From: Pseudaminobacter sp040045035
GTDB taxonomy: Bacteria > Pseudomonadota > Alphaproteobacteria > Rhizobiales > Rhizobiaceae
Direction of reading: 5' to 3'
Length of the DNA stretch: 64,000 bases
Assembly (NCBI RefSeq): GCF_040045035.1
Contig: NZ_JBDZDS010000011.1
Location: 124,001-188,000, forward strand
The translations under genes and the position numbers were made by a program. The notes beneath the pieces were generated by a model. The model was not told where the DNA came from and did no database searches. It saw only the letters and a list, made by a program, of their open reading frames with translations. How positions within the stretch are numbered: position 1 is the stretch's first letter; the number at the start of each line of letters is the position of its first letter. Shown here one piece after another: positions 15,858-25,572 of this stretch.

Positions 15858-18496
15858 TGCAACTCAAGACTTATCAGGCCCAGACGCTAGGCACTCTGCG
15901 ACGGTTCCTCGAAAAGGCCCGCGTGGAAGGCCCCGGCGCTGCTTATGAGGCCATCGTCAACGAACCGGAAATGGCGAGGCGGCTGAAAGGCTTCGCAGGC
16001 TCCTACAAGGCTCTGAACGGTCTGGACGAGACACCCTATGTCTGCCTGCGGCTGCCGACCGGCGGCGGCAAGACCGTGCTCGCTGCCCACGCCGTCAATA
16101 TCGCCAAGGAGACATGGATCGAACGCGACTATCCGCTGGTGCTGTGGCTGGTCCCCACGACCACGATCCGCAAACAGACCGTGGACGCGCTCAAGAACCC
16201 GCGCCATCCCTATCGCGCCGCGCTGGACGATGCTTTCTCCGGTCGCGTCCGCGTCTTCGACATCGGCGATTTCACCCAACTCCTGCCGCATGACCTGCGC
16301 TCGAATTGCTGCGTCGTCGTCGCCACAATCCAAACACTGCGCGTCAAGGACACCGAGGGCCGCAAGGTCTATTCGCACCACGAGATGCTGGAGCCACATT
16401 TCACAGGCGTGCCTGACAAGATGCCGGGGCTGGAGATCATCGAAGCCGGCAGGGGCGCGGGCACAATCAAGTTCTCATTCGCGAACCTGATGCACCTGCA
16501 CCGCCCGCTGATGATCGTTGACGAGGCGCATAAGGCTGTCACGGGCCTATCCCGCGAAATGCAGAGCCGCGTAAACCCGACCGCCATCATCGAGTTCACG
16601 GCGACCCCGCGCACCAACTCGAACATCCTGCACTCGGTGTCGGCTCAGGAACTTAAAGACGAGGAAATGATCAAGCTGCCGGTCATGCTCGCCGAGCATC
16701 AGACGTGGCAGGCCGCCGTGACCGGGGCGATCTCGAAACGCGCCGAGCTTGCCGAGGATGCGAGCCGGGAGCGCGACTACATCCGGCCCATCGTCCTGTT
16801 TCAGGCCCAGAACAAGGATGAGGAAGTCACCGTCGCCGTGCTCAAGCAACACCTGATCGACGTGGAAGGCATCGAGAAGCACCGCATCGCCGTTGCCACC
16901 GGTGACCAGCGCGACCTCGACGGCATCAATCTGTTCGATCCGGCATGTGAAATTGATTTCATCATCACGGTCGAGGCACTGAAGGAGGGCTGGGACTGCT
17001 CTTTCGCCTATGTTTTCTGCTCTGTCGCGAACATTTACAGCGCAACCGATGCCGAGCAGCTACTGGGGCGCGTGCTGCGGATGCCTTACGCCAAGCGGCG
17101 GTCGGTCCAGTCGCTCAACCGCGCTTATGCCAACCTGACCTCGAAATCGTTCTCGGAAGCCGCCTATGCTCTGAAAGACCGGCTCGTCGCCATGGGCTTC
17201 GAGGAAGGCGAGGCCGAGGACAATATCATCCCCGAGCAGCTTGACCTGAGCGAAGGTCTGTTCGGCCATGCTCGCCGTCCGCAGCCGAGCGTCACCGTAT
17301 CGCTCGACGCCGACGCTGCTGCCGTAAAGGAACTGGAGGCTGTCGCGCCGTCCAAGGTTCGCGTCACTGCCGGCGGGGACGGCAAACCCGTGGTGAAGAT
17401 CACCGGCTTCCTCAGCCCCGCCGAGAAAGAGAAGCTGATCGCGGCCCTGCCCGATACGGAAGTCGGCAGCTTCTCCGAACAGGTCGCCAGCTATGAGGCC
17501 GAACATCTGCACCAAGCCTCGCCTGCGGAGCGGGGTGAGACCTTCACCGTTCCTGCGCTGATGGCGTGGGTGCAGGGCGAGCTTGAACTCGCCGACACCG
17601 ACATCCTCATGGAGTATCACGACTGGTCGCTTGCCGACCATTCGCCAAAGCTGGAGGCCAAGGACTTCGCGATACAGGCGACGGCGCACACGTTCGAGAT
17701 CGACATCGACCAGCAGCGGCTGTTCGTGAAGCACGCCGACCAGAGCGCCCAGCTTCTGCTCGACATCCCGGTCGAAGGGTGGAGCGAGCAGACGCTCGTG
17801 CTGTTCCTCGACCGTCAGGTGCGGGATAAGTTCATCGGACAAGGGGAGCTCGTCCGCTGGCTGACCGACCTCGTGAACTACCTCACCGGCCCGCGTAACA
17901 TCCCGATGTCGGCGCTGATGCAGTGCAAGTATCCGCTGGCCCGCAAGGTCAAGGAGCGTATCGCCGACATTCGCACCAAAGAGCGCGAGGGCGTCTATCA
18001 ACGCTCGCTGTTCGCGTCGGAGGCGAAGCCCGAAATCTCCTTCGACAACGGCTTCTTGTTCGCCGACGACATGTTCGCCGGGGTCCGCACCTATCGCGGC
18101 TCCTATCGGTTCTCGAAACACTTTACCGGCTGGGACCGGGTGGCGGCATTCGATGGTGCGGACGATGGGGAGGAACTGGCCTGCGCGAAGCTGCTCGACA
18201 GCCTGACCGAGGTAAAGCACTGGATCAGGAACGTTCCGAGGCACCCGGATGCGTTCTGGCTGCCTACTGCCTCGGGCAGGTTCTACCCGGACTTCGTAGC
18301 GGAACTGACCGATGGCCGCATCCTCGGGGTCGAATACAAGGGTGCGCATCTGACCGATGCTGCGGACACTGACGAGAAACGCGCCATCGGGGCGCTGTGG
18401 GAGAAGGCCAGCGGCGGCAAGGGTCTGTTCCTCATGGCCGAGAAACAGGTGGAAGGACAAGACGTGCGGCAGCAGATGCTGAACAAAATCCGGTAG
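15857..18496 (+). CDS. res: Type III restriction subunit: DEAD/H helicase with PD-(D/E)XK end
   Basis: An 879-aa superfamily 2 translocase/nuclease. PTGGGKT (residues 67-73) is Walker A, IVDEAHKA is motif II, TATP motif III, and AEQLLGRVLRM motif VI. The C-terminus has YPDFVAELTDGRILGVEYKG, a PD-(D/E)XK nuclease core. With Mod it should translocate from unmethylated sites and cleave. Start ATG shares one base with the mod stop; a GTG three bases upstream (four-base overlap) is equally plausible. It is of ordinary length with all motifs, so the system looks intact. Confidence 0.88.
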   Translation: MQLKTYQAQTLGTLRRFLEKARVEGPGAAYEAIVNEPEMARRLKGFAGSYKALNGLDETPYVCLRLPTGGGKTVLAAHAVNIAKETWIERDYPLVLWLVPTTTIRKQTVDALKNPRHPYRAALDDAFSGRVRVFDIGDFTQLLPHDLRSNCCVVVATIQTLRVKDTEGRKVYSHHEMLEPHFTGVPDKMPGLEIIEAGRGAGTIKFSFANLMHLHRPLMIVDEAHKAVTGLSREMQSRVNPTAIIEFTATPRTNSNILHSVSAQELKDEEMIKLPVMLAEHQTWQAAVTGAISKRAELAEDASRERDYIRPIVLFQAQNKDEEVTVAVLKQHLIDVEGIEKHRIAVATGDQRDLDGINLFDPACEIDFIITVEALKEGWDCSFAYVFCSVANIYSATDAEQLLGRVLRMPYAKRRSVQSLNRAYANLTSKSFSEAAYALKDRLVAMGFEEGEAEDNIIPEQLDLSEGLFGHARRPQPSVTVSLDADAAAVKELEAVAPSKVRVTAGGDGKPVVKITGFLSPAEKEKLIAALPDTEVGSFSEQVASYEAEHLHQASPAERGETFTVPALMAWVQGELELADTDILMEYHDWSLADHSPKLEAKDFAIQATAHTFEIDIDQQRLFVKHADQSAQLLLDIPVEGWSEQTLVLFLDRQVRDKFIGQGELVRWLTDLVNYLTGPRNIPMSALMQCKYPLARKVKERIADIRTKEREGVYQRSLFASEAKPEISFDNGFLFADDMFAGVRTYRGSYRFSKHFTGWDRVAAFDGADDGEELACAKLLDSLTEVKHWIRNVPRHPDAFWLPTASGRFYPDFVAELTDGRILGVEYKGAHLTDAADTDEKRAIGALWEKASGGKGLFLMAEKQVEGQDVRQQMLNKIR

Positions 18497-18525
18497 GCAC
18501 GCGCGGCAGATGGTGACGAAAGAGG

Positions 18526-19095
18526 TCAACCATTCGAAAAAGACGCCAGTATGCGATAGACCGAGGCCCGACCGATCCCGAGTTGCCGCGCGATGCCGCT
18601 GGCTCCGATACCTGCGGCTTTCAGATCGACAACGGATTGCTCTTTGGCGCGAGCCGTTGGCTTTCGGCCCTTGTATTTGCCTGCCGCCTTGGCCACCGCA
18701 ATGCCCTCGCGCTGCCGCTGCAGCATGACTTCCCGTTCGAACTGTGCCATGGCGGCGAATACCGTGAGCAACATTCGACCGGACGGCGACCGCGTGTCGA
18801 CTTCCCCGCCGCCAAAATCGAGAATGCGCAGCGCAACGCCCTTTCGCTCCAATTCTTCGACGATGGAGAGGAGATGCGATGTCGAGCGTGCCAAGCGGTC
18901 GAGCCGGGTCACCAATAGCACGTCTCCTTCTCGGACGAAGTCGAGCGCCGCTTTCAGTTGCCGACGCTCGCCGACCGAAGAGACCTGCTCGGCGAAAATC
19001 TTCGTGCAACCTGTTGCGCCGGCAAGATCGCGCTTCTGCGCCTCCAGCCCGGCGGCCTGTTCGGCAGTCGAGGTTCTGGCATATCCGACGAGCAT
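18526..19095 (-). CDS. Small serine recombinase (resolvase/invertase)
   Basis: A 189-aa resolvase. The catalytic N-terminal domain starts VGYARTSTAEQ with the nucleophilic Ser, has LLVTRLDRLARS and the long E helix with FEREVMLQRQREG, then a KYKGRKP linker and a C-terminal helix-turn-helix (GASGIARQLGIGRASVYRIL). It is transcribed toward res. Upstream sequence holds three dyads that could be res subsites, so it may resolve cointegrates of, or invert, part of the island. Confidence 0.88.
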   Translation of the reverse strand: MLVGYARTSTAEQAAGLEAQKRDLAGATGCTKIFAEQVSSVGERRQLKAALDFVREGDVLLVTRLDRLARSTSHLLSIVEELERKGVALRILDFGGGEVDTRSPSGRMLLTVFAAMAQFEREVMLQRQREGIAVAKAAGKYKGRKPTARAKEQSVVDLKAAGIGASGIARQLGIGRASVYRILASFSNG

Positions 19096-19107
19096 TCCGG
19101 CCCCCTG

Positions 19108-19223
19108 TGTCTCACATCAGTCTAGAGACAATCCGGGAACTGTATCAAAACTCAAGCGATAACTTATTTGAGACGCCGCTTAAGTGCATAGCCAATGTCT
19201 CGCTGGGGCAAGCCCTTGAGAGA
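19108..19223. promoter_or_regulatory. Candidate three-subsite res region for the resolvase
   Basis: Three imperfect dyads precede the resolvase gene: TGTCTC...GAGACA at 19108-19130, CTCAA...TTGAG at 19151-19172 and TGTCTC...TTGAGA at 19196-19221. Lengths of 22-28 bp and centre spacings of about 43 and 47 bp are like the I-II-III subsites of Tn3-type res regions, which also hold the resolvase promoter. Confidence 0.45.
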
Positions 19224-19381
19224 TATTCCTGTGGAGGACCAGCGCACCCTTTGCCCCAGCGGGCACTCCCGTACTAAGCTCCTACGCCCCAATGTATTTT
19301 GTGAGGGGCAATGCTATGTACGGTACGAGGTAGTACGCCGGATCCCACTCGGCGCGGCTGGTGGGCCATTGGAAGCAACAG

Positions 19382-20377
19382 ATGAAGCCAGACCTTCGGG
19401 GTTTTGCCTTTGCCAGCCGACTAAGCGAGAATGGCAGAAATACAAGCGCCTTCGCTTCGCTCGAAGAGGAACTCCCAATTAGCTCAATTCCCCAGAAGAA
19501 GCGGCCGCCTCAGAAAGAACCCAAGGCAGCGCCTCAGAAGGAACCCGCGCAGCCTCAGCTTGCCAGTCTGCGGCGTAGAAACAGCAATGGGAGCGAGCTA
19601 TTCCACTTTGTTGAGCCTCAGCATCACGCATCTGACATCGTCCTCGACGCTGAGAATTACAGGCTCCTTTCGGAGATTGCTGAGGAATTCCGGAGAGGCG
19701 ATGACCTTCGCAGGTTTGGTCTTAAACCGAGATCCAAGCTGCTGTTTTGCGGCCCGCCCGGGTGTGGCAAGACGCTGTGTGCGGAAGTACTAGCGTACGA
19801 ACTCAAGTTGCCGCTTTTGGTGGCACGGCTCGACGGGATTATTACCACCTTTCTCGGGGAAACTGCCAGCAACTTGCGGCAACTATTCGATGTGGCGGCT
19901 AGCGTGCGCAGCGTGCTATTTCTGGATGAGTTCGATGCGTTGGCTCGAACTAGAATGGACGGCAATGAGCACAGCGAAATTCGCCGAGTTGTGAATAGCC
20001 TTCTCACGCTGATTGAGGACTTCAAAGGACGCGGATTGCTGATAGCCGCGACCAATCTTCAATCATCAATCGACGCAGCGGCTTGGAGACGCTTCGACGA
20101 AGTCGTACTTTTCAAATATCCCACGCGAACTCAAATCCTGCGGCTGATTAGGGCGAAGACAAAAAACTTCACGGCAGAAGTCGACTTCAGCGATTTCATA
20201 GACGATTTGGCGGGCATGTCGTTCGCCGAAGTCGAACGCATTTGCCTCGCAGCAATAAAGCGAGAAATCGTGCACGGAAACTCAACCTTAGGTCGTCAAG
20301 CCTTTGCGTCAGCAGTGAGAGATGAGAAACGGCGGATTGCCATCCGCACAAAAATCCGGGGTGATGACACGCCCTAA
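19382..20377 (+). CDS. AAA+ ATPase paired with a subtilase
   Basis: A 331-aa protein: a low-complexity Pro/Lys/Gln-rich linker (about 36-60) followed by one classical AAA+ module with Walker A GPPGCGKT (124-131), Walker B SVLFLDEFDA (177-186), sensor-1 IAATN and a C-terminal four-helix lid. It resembles the FtsH/spastin-like ATPases found next to S8 peptidases. It lies 15 bases upstream of the subtilase with a strong ribosome site between, so the two form one module; the ATPase probably senses or remodels a target or controls the protease. ATG at 19382 is preferred over an in-frame GTG at 19361. Confidence 0.85.
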   Translation: MKPDLRGFAFASRLSENGRNTSAFASLEEELPISSIPQKKRPPQKEPKAAPQKEPAQPQLASLRRRNSNGSELFHFVEPQHHASDIVLDAENYRLLSEIAEEFRRGDDLRRFGLKPRSKLLFCGPPGCGKTLCAEVLAYELKLPLLVARLDGIITTFLGETASNLRQLFDVAASVRSVLFLDEFDALARTRMDGNEHSEIRRVVNSLLTLIEDFKGRGLLIAATNLQSSIDAAAWRRFDEVVLFKYPTRTQILRLIRAKTKNFTAEVDFSDFIDDLAGMSFAEVERICLAAIKREIVHGNSTLGRQAFASAVRDEKRRIAIRTKIRGDDTP

Positions 20378-20392
20378 GCTGAGGGAGGGGGC

Positions 20393-22735
20393 ATGGCAAC
20401 GTATGAGCATTTGCCGCTAAAGCGGATTGAGGGAGAGCTTCAGCGACGCAAGAACGGCTTCCCCGGAGGAGTGCAGCGCCAACCTTCGGAGCATGGGAAG
20501 AAAATCAAGGCTGATATAGATGCTACGCAGGCCGATTTTAAGAAGCTGCCTCAGATAGAAGGCGTCGATCCTTCCCTCATTCTCAAGATCAAAGTTGCCG
20601 GCCTAATTCAGGATGATGATTGGCGCAAACTTGGTCTCAGCATCCTCTCTATTGACGGCGACAAGACGACTGTCCTCTTCGCTAACGATAAATCACTCGC
20701 GTCCTTCCACCAAAAGGTGGATGCGTATCGCAGTGGGCCGCCTGACGGGCAAAAGCATCCTCAGTTTGCCCAACTGATCGGCTCTATCGAAAGCGTTTCA
20801 CTTGTAGAGCCAGAAGATCGAATCGGAAGAGTTCTGAGGTCGAATGGATTTAGTGACCCCACCGACTTTAAGCCAGATCAGGAATATACTCTCGATTTCG
20901 AACTGCATCGCCCAAATTCCGAGGACGACGCTCATTTATTTATTTTTCGGCTGGAGAAGTTGATCGGCGCTCACGCGGGTAAAGTCCTGAGCGTCTACAA
21001 TGGACAACACCTGCTCCTCGTCCGCGCGAATTGTCTCGGCAAGTCTGTCATCGAAGCGCTGGCAATGCCCGAGGTGGCAGTCATCGACCTGCCGCCGCAA
21101 CCCGATCTCGCTACTGCTGACCTGAGCGACATGGACTTAGCAGGGATTGAAGGAGGAGCGCCTCCAAATGAAAATGCGATCGTCATTGGGATTGTCGATA
21201 GCGGGGTAAATTTCGGCCACAAGCTCCTCACAGCCACGGAAGCAGGTTCATTCTCTGCCTCAGCTAGCTTTGGTCCTGAGGACGAAGGCGGGCATGGCAC
21301 TTCCGTAGCGTCAATAGCTGCGTATGGGGATATTCAGGCACGTATCGCGGCAAACGATTTCGATGCTCAATTTAAGATCGCCAGCGCGAGAGTGACTACG
21401 AAAGACGGGAAGTTCCCCGAGGAGACATCTGTTCCCGCGCTGATGGAGGCCGCTATTACGAGGCTTCACGACGAATTCGGGTGTCGAATAATAAATATCT
21501 CGCTTGGAGATGCTCAACGAGTTTATGACGGCTCACGCGTTGATCCGTGGACTGCGACACTAGACCGGCTCGCACGCGATCTCGACATAGTGATTGTTGT
21601 TTCCGCAGGGAATAGAGATGATCTGACCGCGACTTATGGCGACAAAATCACAAACCTCTACCCCGAAATCCTTGTTGAACCCGCCGCCCGGATCATCGCG
21701 CCTGCGATCGGCGCTAACGTACTGTCGGTGGGTGCTATTGCGCACTCAAATGGCTTGTCTTCGGAGGAAGAGGAGCTCGTAGGCGTCCGGCCCATCTGTG
21801 GCAAAGAAGAGCCAGCACCCTTCACACGAACCGGCCCCGGAATTCGGGACATGGTGAAGCCCGAGTTCGTTGATTTTGGCGGCACGGCAGTTTGGGATGG
21901 TCCGACACAGCGGCTCGTGAATGGCAACCTGAAGCCTTCCGCAGGAGTATGGGCATTTGCACATACTCCGCTCGAAAGGATCTTCCGATCACGTTCGGGC
22001 ACCTCTTTTTCAGCGCCCAACGTTTCTTACAAGGCCGCACTTGTGATGTCAGAGTTCCCGAAAGCATCGGCGAACCTGATCAGGGCACTACTTACAACAT
22101 CGGCCCGCCTCCCTCAGGCCCCTCTTCAACGTCACAACCCGCTCTCCGTGAAAAACCTGCGGCACGTCTGTGGTTACGGAATTGCTTCTCCAATCGATGC
22201 TGCACTATCGGAGGATAGTAGGGTCGTCCTTTATACCGAAGACAGCCTAACACTGGACCATTTCGCCGTGTATGAAGTGCCGATCCCGGGCGTATTTCAG
22301 TCGACGAAGGGCAGCAAAGAAATCAGGGTCGCGCTGGCATTTGATCCCCCAGTTCGCCATACCCGAGCAGACTATCTCGGCATCACAATGGGATGGCGTC
22401 TACTTCGGGGAACCAGCCCGGAAGAGATCTTCGATCGGTTCAGAAAATGGGAGCCAGACGAGGGGAAACCACCTGAGTTTGAGAGCAGGTTCGTCTGCCC
22501 AACTGATATTGGCTCGAAACTTCGGGAAAGGAGTACATTGCAAGTGGGCACGTACGTGGGAAAGAGCGACATTAGCGGTTACGGAGATCGCTACTACGTT
22601 GCCGTATGGTGCGCCAGACGATGGGCTCCTGATGAAATCAAGGCGCAGAAATTTGCGCTATGCGTTCAACTTCGACACGAGAACGTTAACACGCTCTACA
22701 ATCTGGTGAAGACACCTGTTCGGGTCAGAACGTGA
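20393..22735 (+). CDS. S8 subtilisin-like serine protease paired with an AAA+ ATPase
   Basis: A 780-aa cytoplasmic-looking subtilase without a signal peptide. The triad is intact: D269 in GIVDSG, H301 in GGHGTSVASIAA, S538 in SGTSFSAPN, with the oxyanion Asn in VSAGN. About 260 residues precede the catalytic domain and could be a pro-domain or a sensor; about 200 residues follow. Absence of a leader plus the AAA+ partner argues for an intracellular regulated protease, not a secreted nutrient enzyme. GGGAGGGG precedes the ATG. Confidence 0.88.
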   Translation: MATYEHLPLKRIEGELQRRKNGFPGGVQRQPSEHGKKIKADIDATQADFKKLPQIEGVDPSLILKIKVAGLIQDDDWRKLGLSILSIDGDKTTVLFANDKSLASFHQKVDAYRSGPPDGQKHPQFAQLIGSIESVSLVEPEDRIGRVLRSNGFSDPTDFKPDQEYTLDFELHRPNSEDDAHLFIFRLEKLIGAHAGKVLSVYNGQHLLLVRANCLGKSVIEALAMPEVAVIDLPPQPDLATADLSDMDLAGIEGGAPPNENAIVIGIVDSGVNFGHKLLTATEAGSFSASASFGPEDEGGHGTSVASIAAYGDIQARIAANDFDAQFKIASARVTTKDGKFPEETSVPALMEAAITRLHDEFGCRIINISLGDAQRVYDGSRVDPWTATLDRLARDLDIVIVVSAGNRDDLTATYGDKITNLYPEILVEPAARIIAPAIGANVLSVGAIAHSNGLSSEEEELVGVRPICGKEEPAPFTRTGPGIRDMVKPEFVDFGGTAVWDGPTQRLVNGNLKPSAGVWAFAHTPLERIFRSRSGTSFSAPNVSYKAALVMSEFPKASANLIRALLTTSARLPQAPLQRHNPLSVKNLRHVCGYGIASPIDAALSEDSRVVLYTEDSLTLDHFAVYEVPIPGVFQSTKGSKEIRVALAFDPPVRHTRADYLGITMGWRLLRGTSPEEIFDRFRKWEPDEGKPPEFESRFVCPTDIGSKLRERSTLQVGTYVGKSDISGYGDRYYVAVWCARRWAPDEIKAQKFALCVQLRHENVNTLYNLVKTPVRVRT

Positions 22736-22897
22736 TGCTGAGGCGAACTAAGGGATAAAGGGGGTGTCACACCGCATAAGAGATGCACCCCGTTGCACGG
22801 CAGCGGGAAACTCTTCTGGAAACCTCCCCAAAGCAGACCGCAAATAGCTGACCACAGCGTACTTGGCGGGTTGCGCCGAACGCCGCCGAGCTACGCC

Positions 22898-24640
22898 TTA
22901 CTCAGTCATGCGGAGATGGCTGAGGTCCACTCTCGGGAGGCTTAGCATCTCAATCCATGGTGCGAGAGTATCGGCTTCTTTGCCGGTGCCGTAGCGGCGA
23001 CCAGTTTTCTTGCCTCGTGTCCAACCGCATATGGCATCACTTTGCTCTTCAGGGACTTGCCCCCTGTCTAGAGCATCCTTCATGGTGTGCCGGAACACAT
23101 GAAAGCAGGTGCGAGAGGAAAGATCTTTGATCCCGACAGATCGCAGAAAACTCGCAAAGCGCTTGGAAAATAGTGTGCTTCGCGTACCATCAGACGCAAG
23201 TGGAACATCGTCGAAGAGCTCGATCTTGCCGTTAGCGCGCTTCTCATCCACAAAGTTGAGGAAACCGAAGCTCACGAGGGCGGAGTGAATAGGAATTTCA
23301 CGCTCGCTCTCTGGCGTCTTCAAGCGCATGTCCGGAGTGAGCACTATAAAGTTCGTTCCGGCTTCGCTTTTCCGAATGTGCTCGGTGGTGAGTTGAAGGA
23401 TTTCACCTAGCCGCATCCCGGTGAAGAGCGCGATGAGAGGAACCCAGTATCGGCTGCGGCGAACTATGTGCGGACCGGGTCGAGCAAATCGATACTCATC
23501 GTCCATGCATCCGGTGTAGATGGGGGCATGGAAGATTGCTGTGAGTTGATGGTCGGTGAATGACCTTCGTTTCCCTTCAGGTCGTCCTTTAGTTGCTAGA
23601 GGCTCAATGTCGCCGAGCCTAATGTCTTGAATGTGTTCTTCGTTGTGCGCCCACTTCAAAAATCTCAGCATCATGTTGAGATAGGTAACCTGCGTTTCGA
23701 ATGCCATCTTGGGGAGCCCCCGCTCGTCAGCCAATGCAGCGGCTTCTTCCAAGCTCCGACCTTTTCCTGCCCGCTTTGTGAAGTTTGAGGGAAGCCGGGC
23801 CACAACATCCCGAAACTGCATGCAGTCTGAACGCCTTACAGTGCCGATGTACCTGTCTACGCCCAGATAGGCGACTACCTGATCAAGCGCGGCTCGGTAT
23901 TTGCGTTCTGTTTTGGCACTCAGGGGCCTGATTTCAAATTTGTGCCTCCAGAAGATCTCCGAAGCGGCCCTGACCGTCAGCGATGCTTCTGGCGTGAACC
24001 TCACCGATAAGTCGTCCGCGCCGATGTCCTGAAAATCGGCGTCGATAATCCGCCGCGAAAAGTCGCCGGCAAATCGGGCGCGCTCCTCCTCCGCAATGAC
24101 GATCAATGCCCGGCGGACATACTGTCGGAGCGCCGGATCAGACGGGGACGAAGGTCCAGTGACTGGCTGCTTATTGAGCAAACGCCTGACAGCTTGGGAT
24201 ACTCGCAACTGGCCATTTTCATTGAAGGCCCGTAAGTCGACCAAATCACCGTCAATCTGAGACGCGATGTGGCCGGCTTGCTCCTCATCATATTCATAAC
24301 GGGTCTTGTCGAACTCATTGAGCGTGCGCGCTTCTGCGACGAGTTTCCGCGCCAGAGCGCGCGCCACCTCTGCCAAAACGGCTTCAGCCTCTCTATCCGT
24401 GGAACCGCTCCTGTCGCCGCCAACAAGGACATCGCGGCGGCGGCGCTGTTCGGCAAACTCGCGTTCCATATTCAGCGACTGTTCAAGGTAGCGCTCTTTG
24501 GCAACCGAGAAGTCATTGGTTCCGAGACTAACCCAGATGTCCTTACGGCCGATTCGCTCGACCAAATCCTTGGGTACGCGAACGCGAAAGTAGAAGATGC
24601 CGCCTCGCCCTCTCGGGCGCAATCCGGGAAATCTTGCCAT
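22898..24640 (-). CDS. int: Tyrosine recombinase (integrase of the tRNA-Ala island)
   Basis: A 580-aa tyrosine site-specific recombinase. The N-terminus (GIFYFRVRVPKDLVERIGRKDIWVSLGT) is the DUF6538-like arm/DNA-binding start of phage-type integrases, followed by a core-binding SAM-like domain and the catalytic domain with R in TGMRLGEILQL, H-x-x-R in HVFRHTMKD and a terminal Tyr in GRRYG. It sits about 100 bases from tRNA-Ala and is transcribed away from it, the standard layout for an integrase at its attachment site. The frame is open back through the tRNA; I start at MARFPGLRP (24640), with 24649 as alternative. Confidence 0.88.
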   Translation of the reverse strand: MARFPGLRPRGRGGIFYFRVRVPKDLVERIGRKDIWVSLGTNDFSVAKERYLEQSLNMEREFAEQRRRRDVLVGGDRSGSTDREAEAVLAEVARALARKLVAEARTLNEFDKTRYEYDEEQAGHIASQIDGDLVDLRAFNENGQLRVSQAVRRLLNKQPVTGPSSPSDPALRQYVRRALIVIAEEERARFAGDFSRRIIDADFQDIGADDLSVRFTPEASLTVRAASEIFWRHKFEIRPLSAKTERKYRAALDQVVAYLGVDRYIGTVRRSDCMQFRDVVARLPSNFTKRAGKGRSLEEAAALADERGLPKMAFETQVTYLNMMLRFLKWAHNEEHIQDIRLGDIEPLATKGRPEGKRRSFTDHQLTAIFHAPIYTGCMDDEYRFARPGPHIVRRSRYWVPLIALFTGMRLGEILQLTTEHIRKSEAGTNFIVLTPDMRLKTPESEREIPIHSALVSFGFLNFVDEKRANGKIELFDDVPLASDGTRSTLFSKRFASFLRSVGIKDLSSRTCFHVFRHTMKDALDRGQVPEEQSDAICGWTRGKKTGRRYGTGKEADTLAPWIEMLSLPRVDLSHLRMTE

Positions 24641-24741
24641 ATCATCCATGCCGTTTGCGTAGCACGATTGCGTAGCAACTGACGAGATGCACTTGGCTTT
24701 AAAGCCAAGAATGGCGCAAATCTGCGGTTTTAGGGAAAATT

Positions 24742-24817
<76 letters not shown>

Positions 24818-24980
24818 ACAATCCGGCATAACCGGGTGCCGTTTCCGGCGGGAAGGTCGTTTGGGTGTTGCCCCGAACCGACCGTGAGGCGGCTTCTAGC
24901 GCCGCCCTTTGAGAAGATCAAGCCTCTTTCGAGCTTTTTTTGAACAGGTGCGCCGACTTTGCGGCGCACCTGTGGAAACA

Positions 24981-25367
24981 TCAGTTTTCGTCGTCGTCGC
25001 CGACGCCGATGATGCCCGAAACGTCGTCGCTGTCTTCTTCCTCGTCCTCGAGGAAGGTATCGTCGTCATCGTCGCCGAGGTCGACGTCTTCCTCGTCCTC
25101 GATCACGATAATGTCCTCGTCGCCCTTGACCTCGTCATCGGCATCCTCGAGCGAGACGACATCCGCGCCTTCGTCCTCGGTGTCGATTTCGCGATCCTCG
25201 ACCTCGTCTTCCTCGTCGTCGACCGGCTTGCTGCTGGTCGTCTCGAAGAAGGACCGGGGATAGGTCTTTCCCGTGTAGGGAGAAACGATCGGATCCTTGT
25301 TGAGGTCGTAGAATTTACGCCCCGTCTCCGGATCGATACGCTTTGTGCCAAGTTCTGGTTTAGCCAC
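24981..25367 (-). CDS. FYDLN acid-domain protein (TIGR02300 family)
   Basis: A 128-aa protein typical of alphaproteobacteria: conserved N-terminus AKPELGTKRIDPETGRKFYDLN followed by a very acidic tail (almost all Asp/Glu from about residue 52 to 125). Function is unknown; the acidic tail suggests binding to a basic partner or metal. Start is a GTG at 25367, preceded by GAGGA; an upstream extension would add non-conserved residues. It is divergent from aroA. Confidence 0.88.
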   Translation of the reverse strand: MAKPELGTKRIDPETGRKFYDLNKDPIVSPYTGKTYPRSFFETTSSKPVDDEEDEVEDREIDTEDEGADVVSLEDADDEVKGDEDIIVIEDEEDVDLGDDDDDTFLEDEEEDSDDVSGIIGVGDDDEN

Positions 25368-25572
25368 CGTAGATCCTCGTCTGCAGAGTTTGGTCCCCTT
25401 AACCACTGTTTTAGGCGCTGTCAAAGCTAAAACAATATGATTCTCGAGGACTGCTAAGGCCTATTCTGATGCTGCGCGCGGAAGGGGATGACCCGCGCGG
25501 CGGGCCATGATAGGAGACCCGCGCAACAAACGGAAAACCACGGTTTTTCGCGTTCGCCAAGAGGTATTTTTC

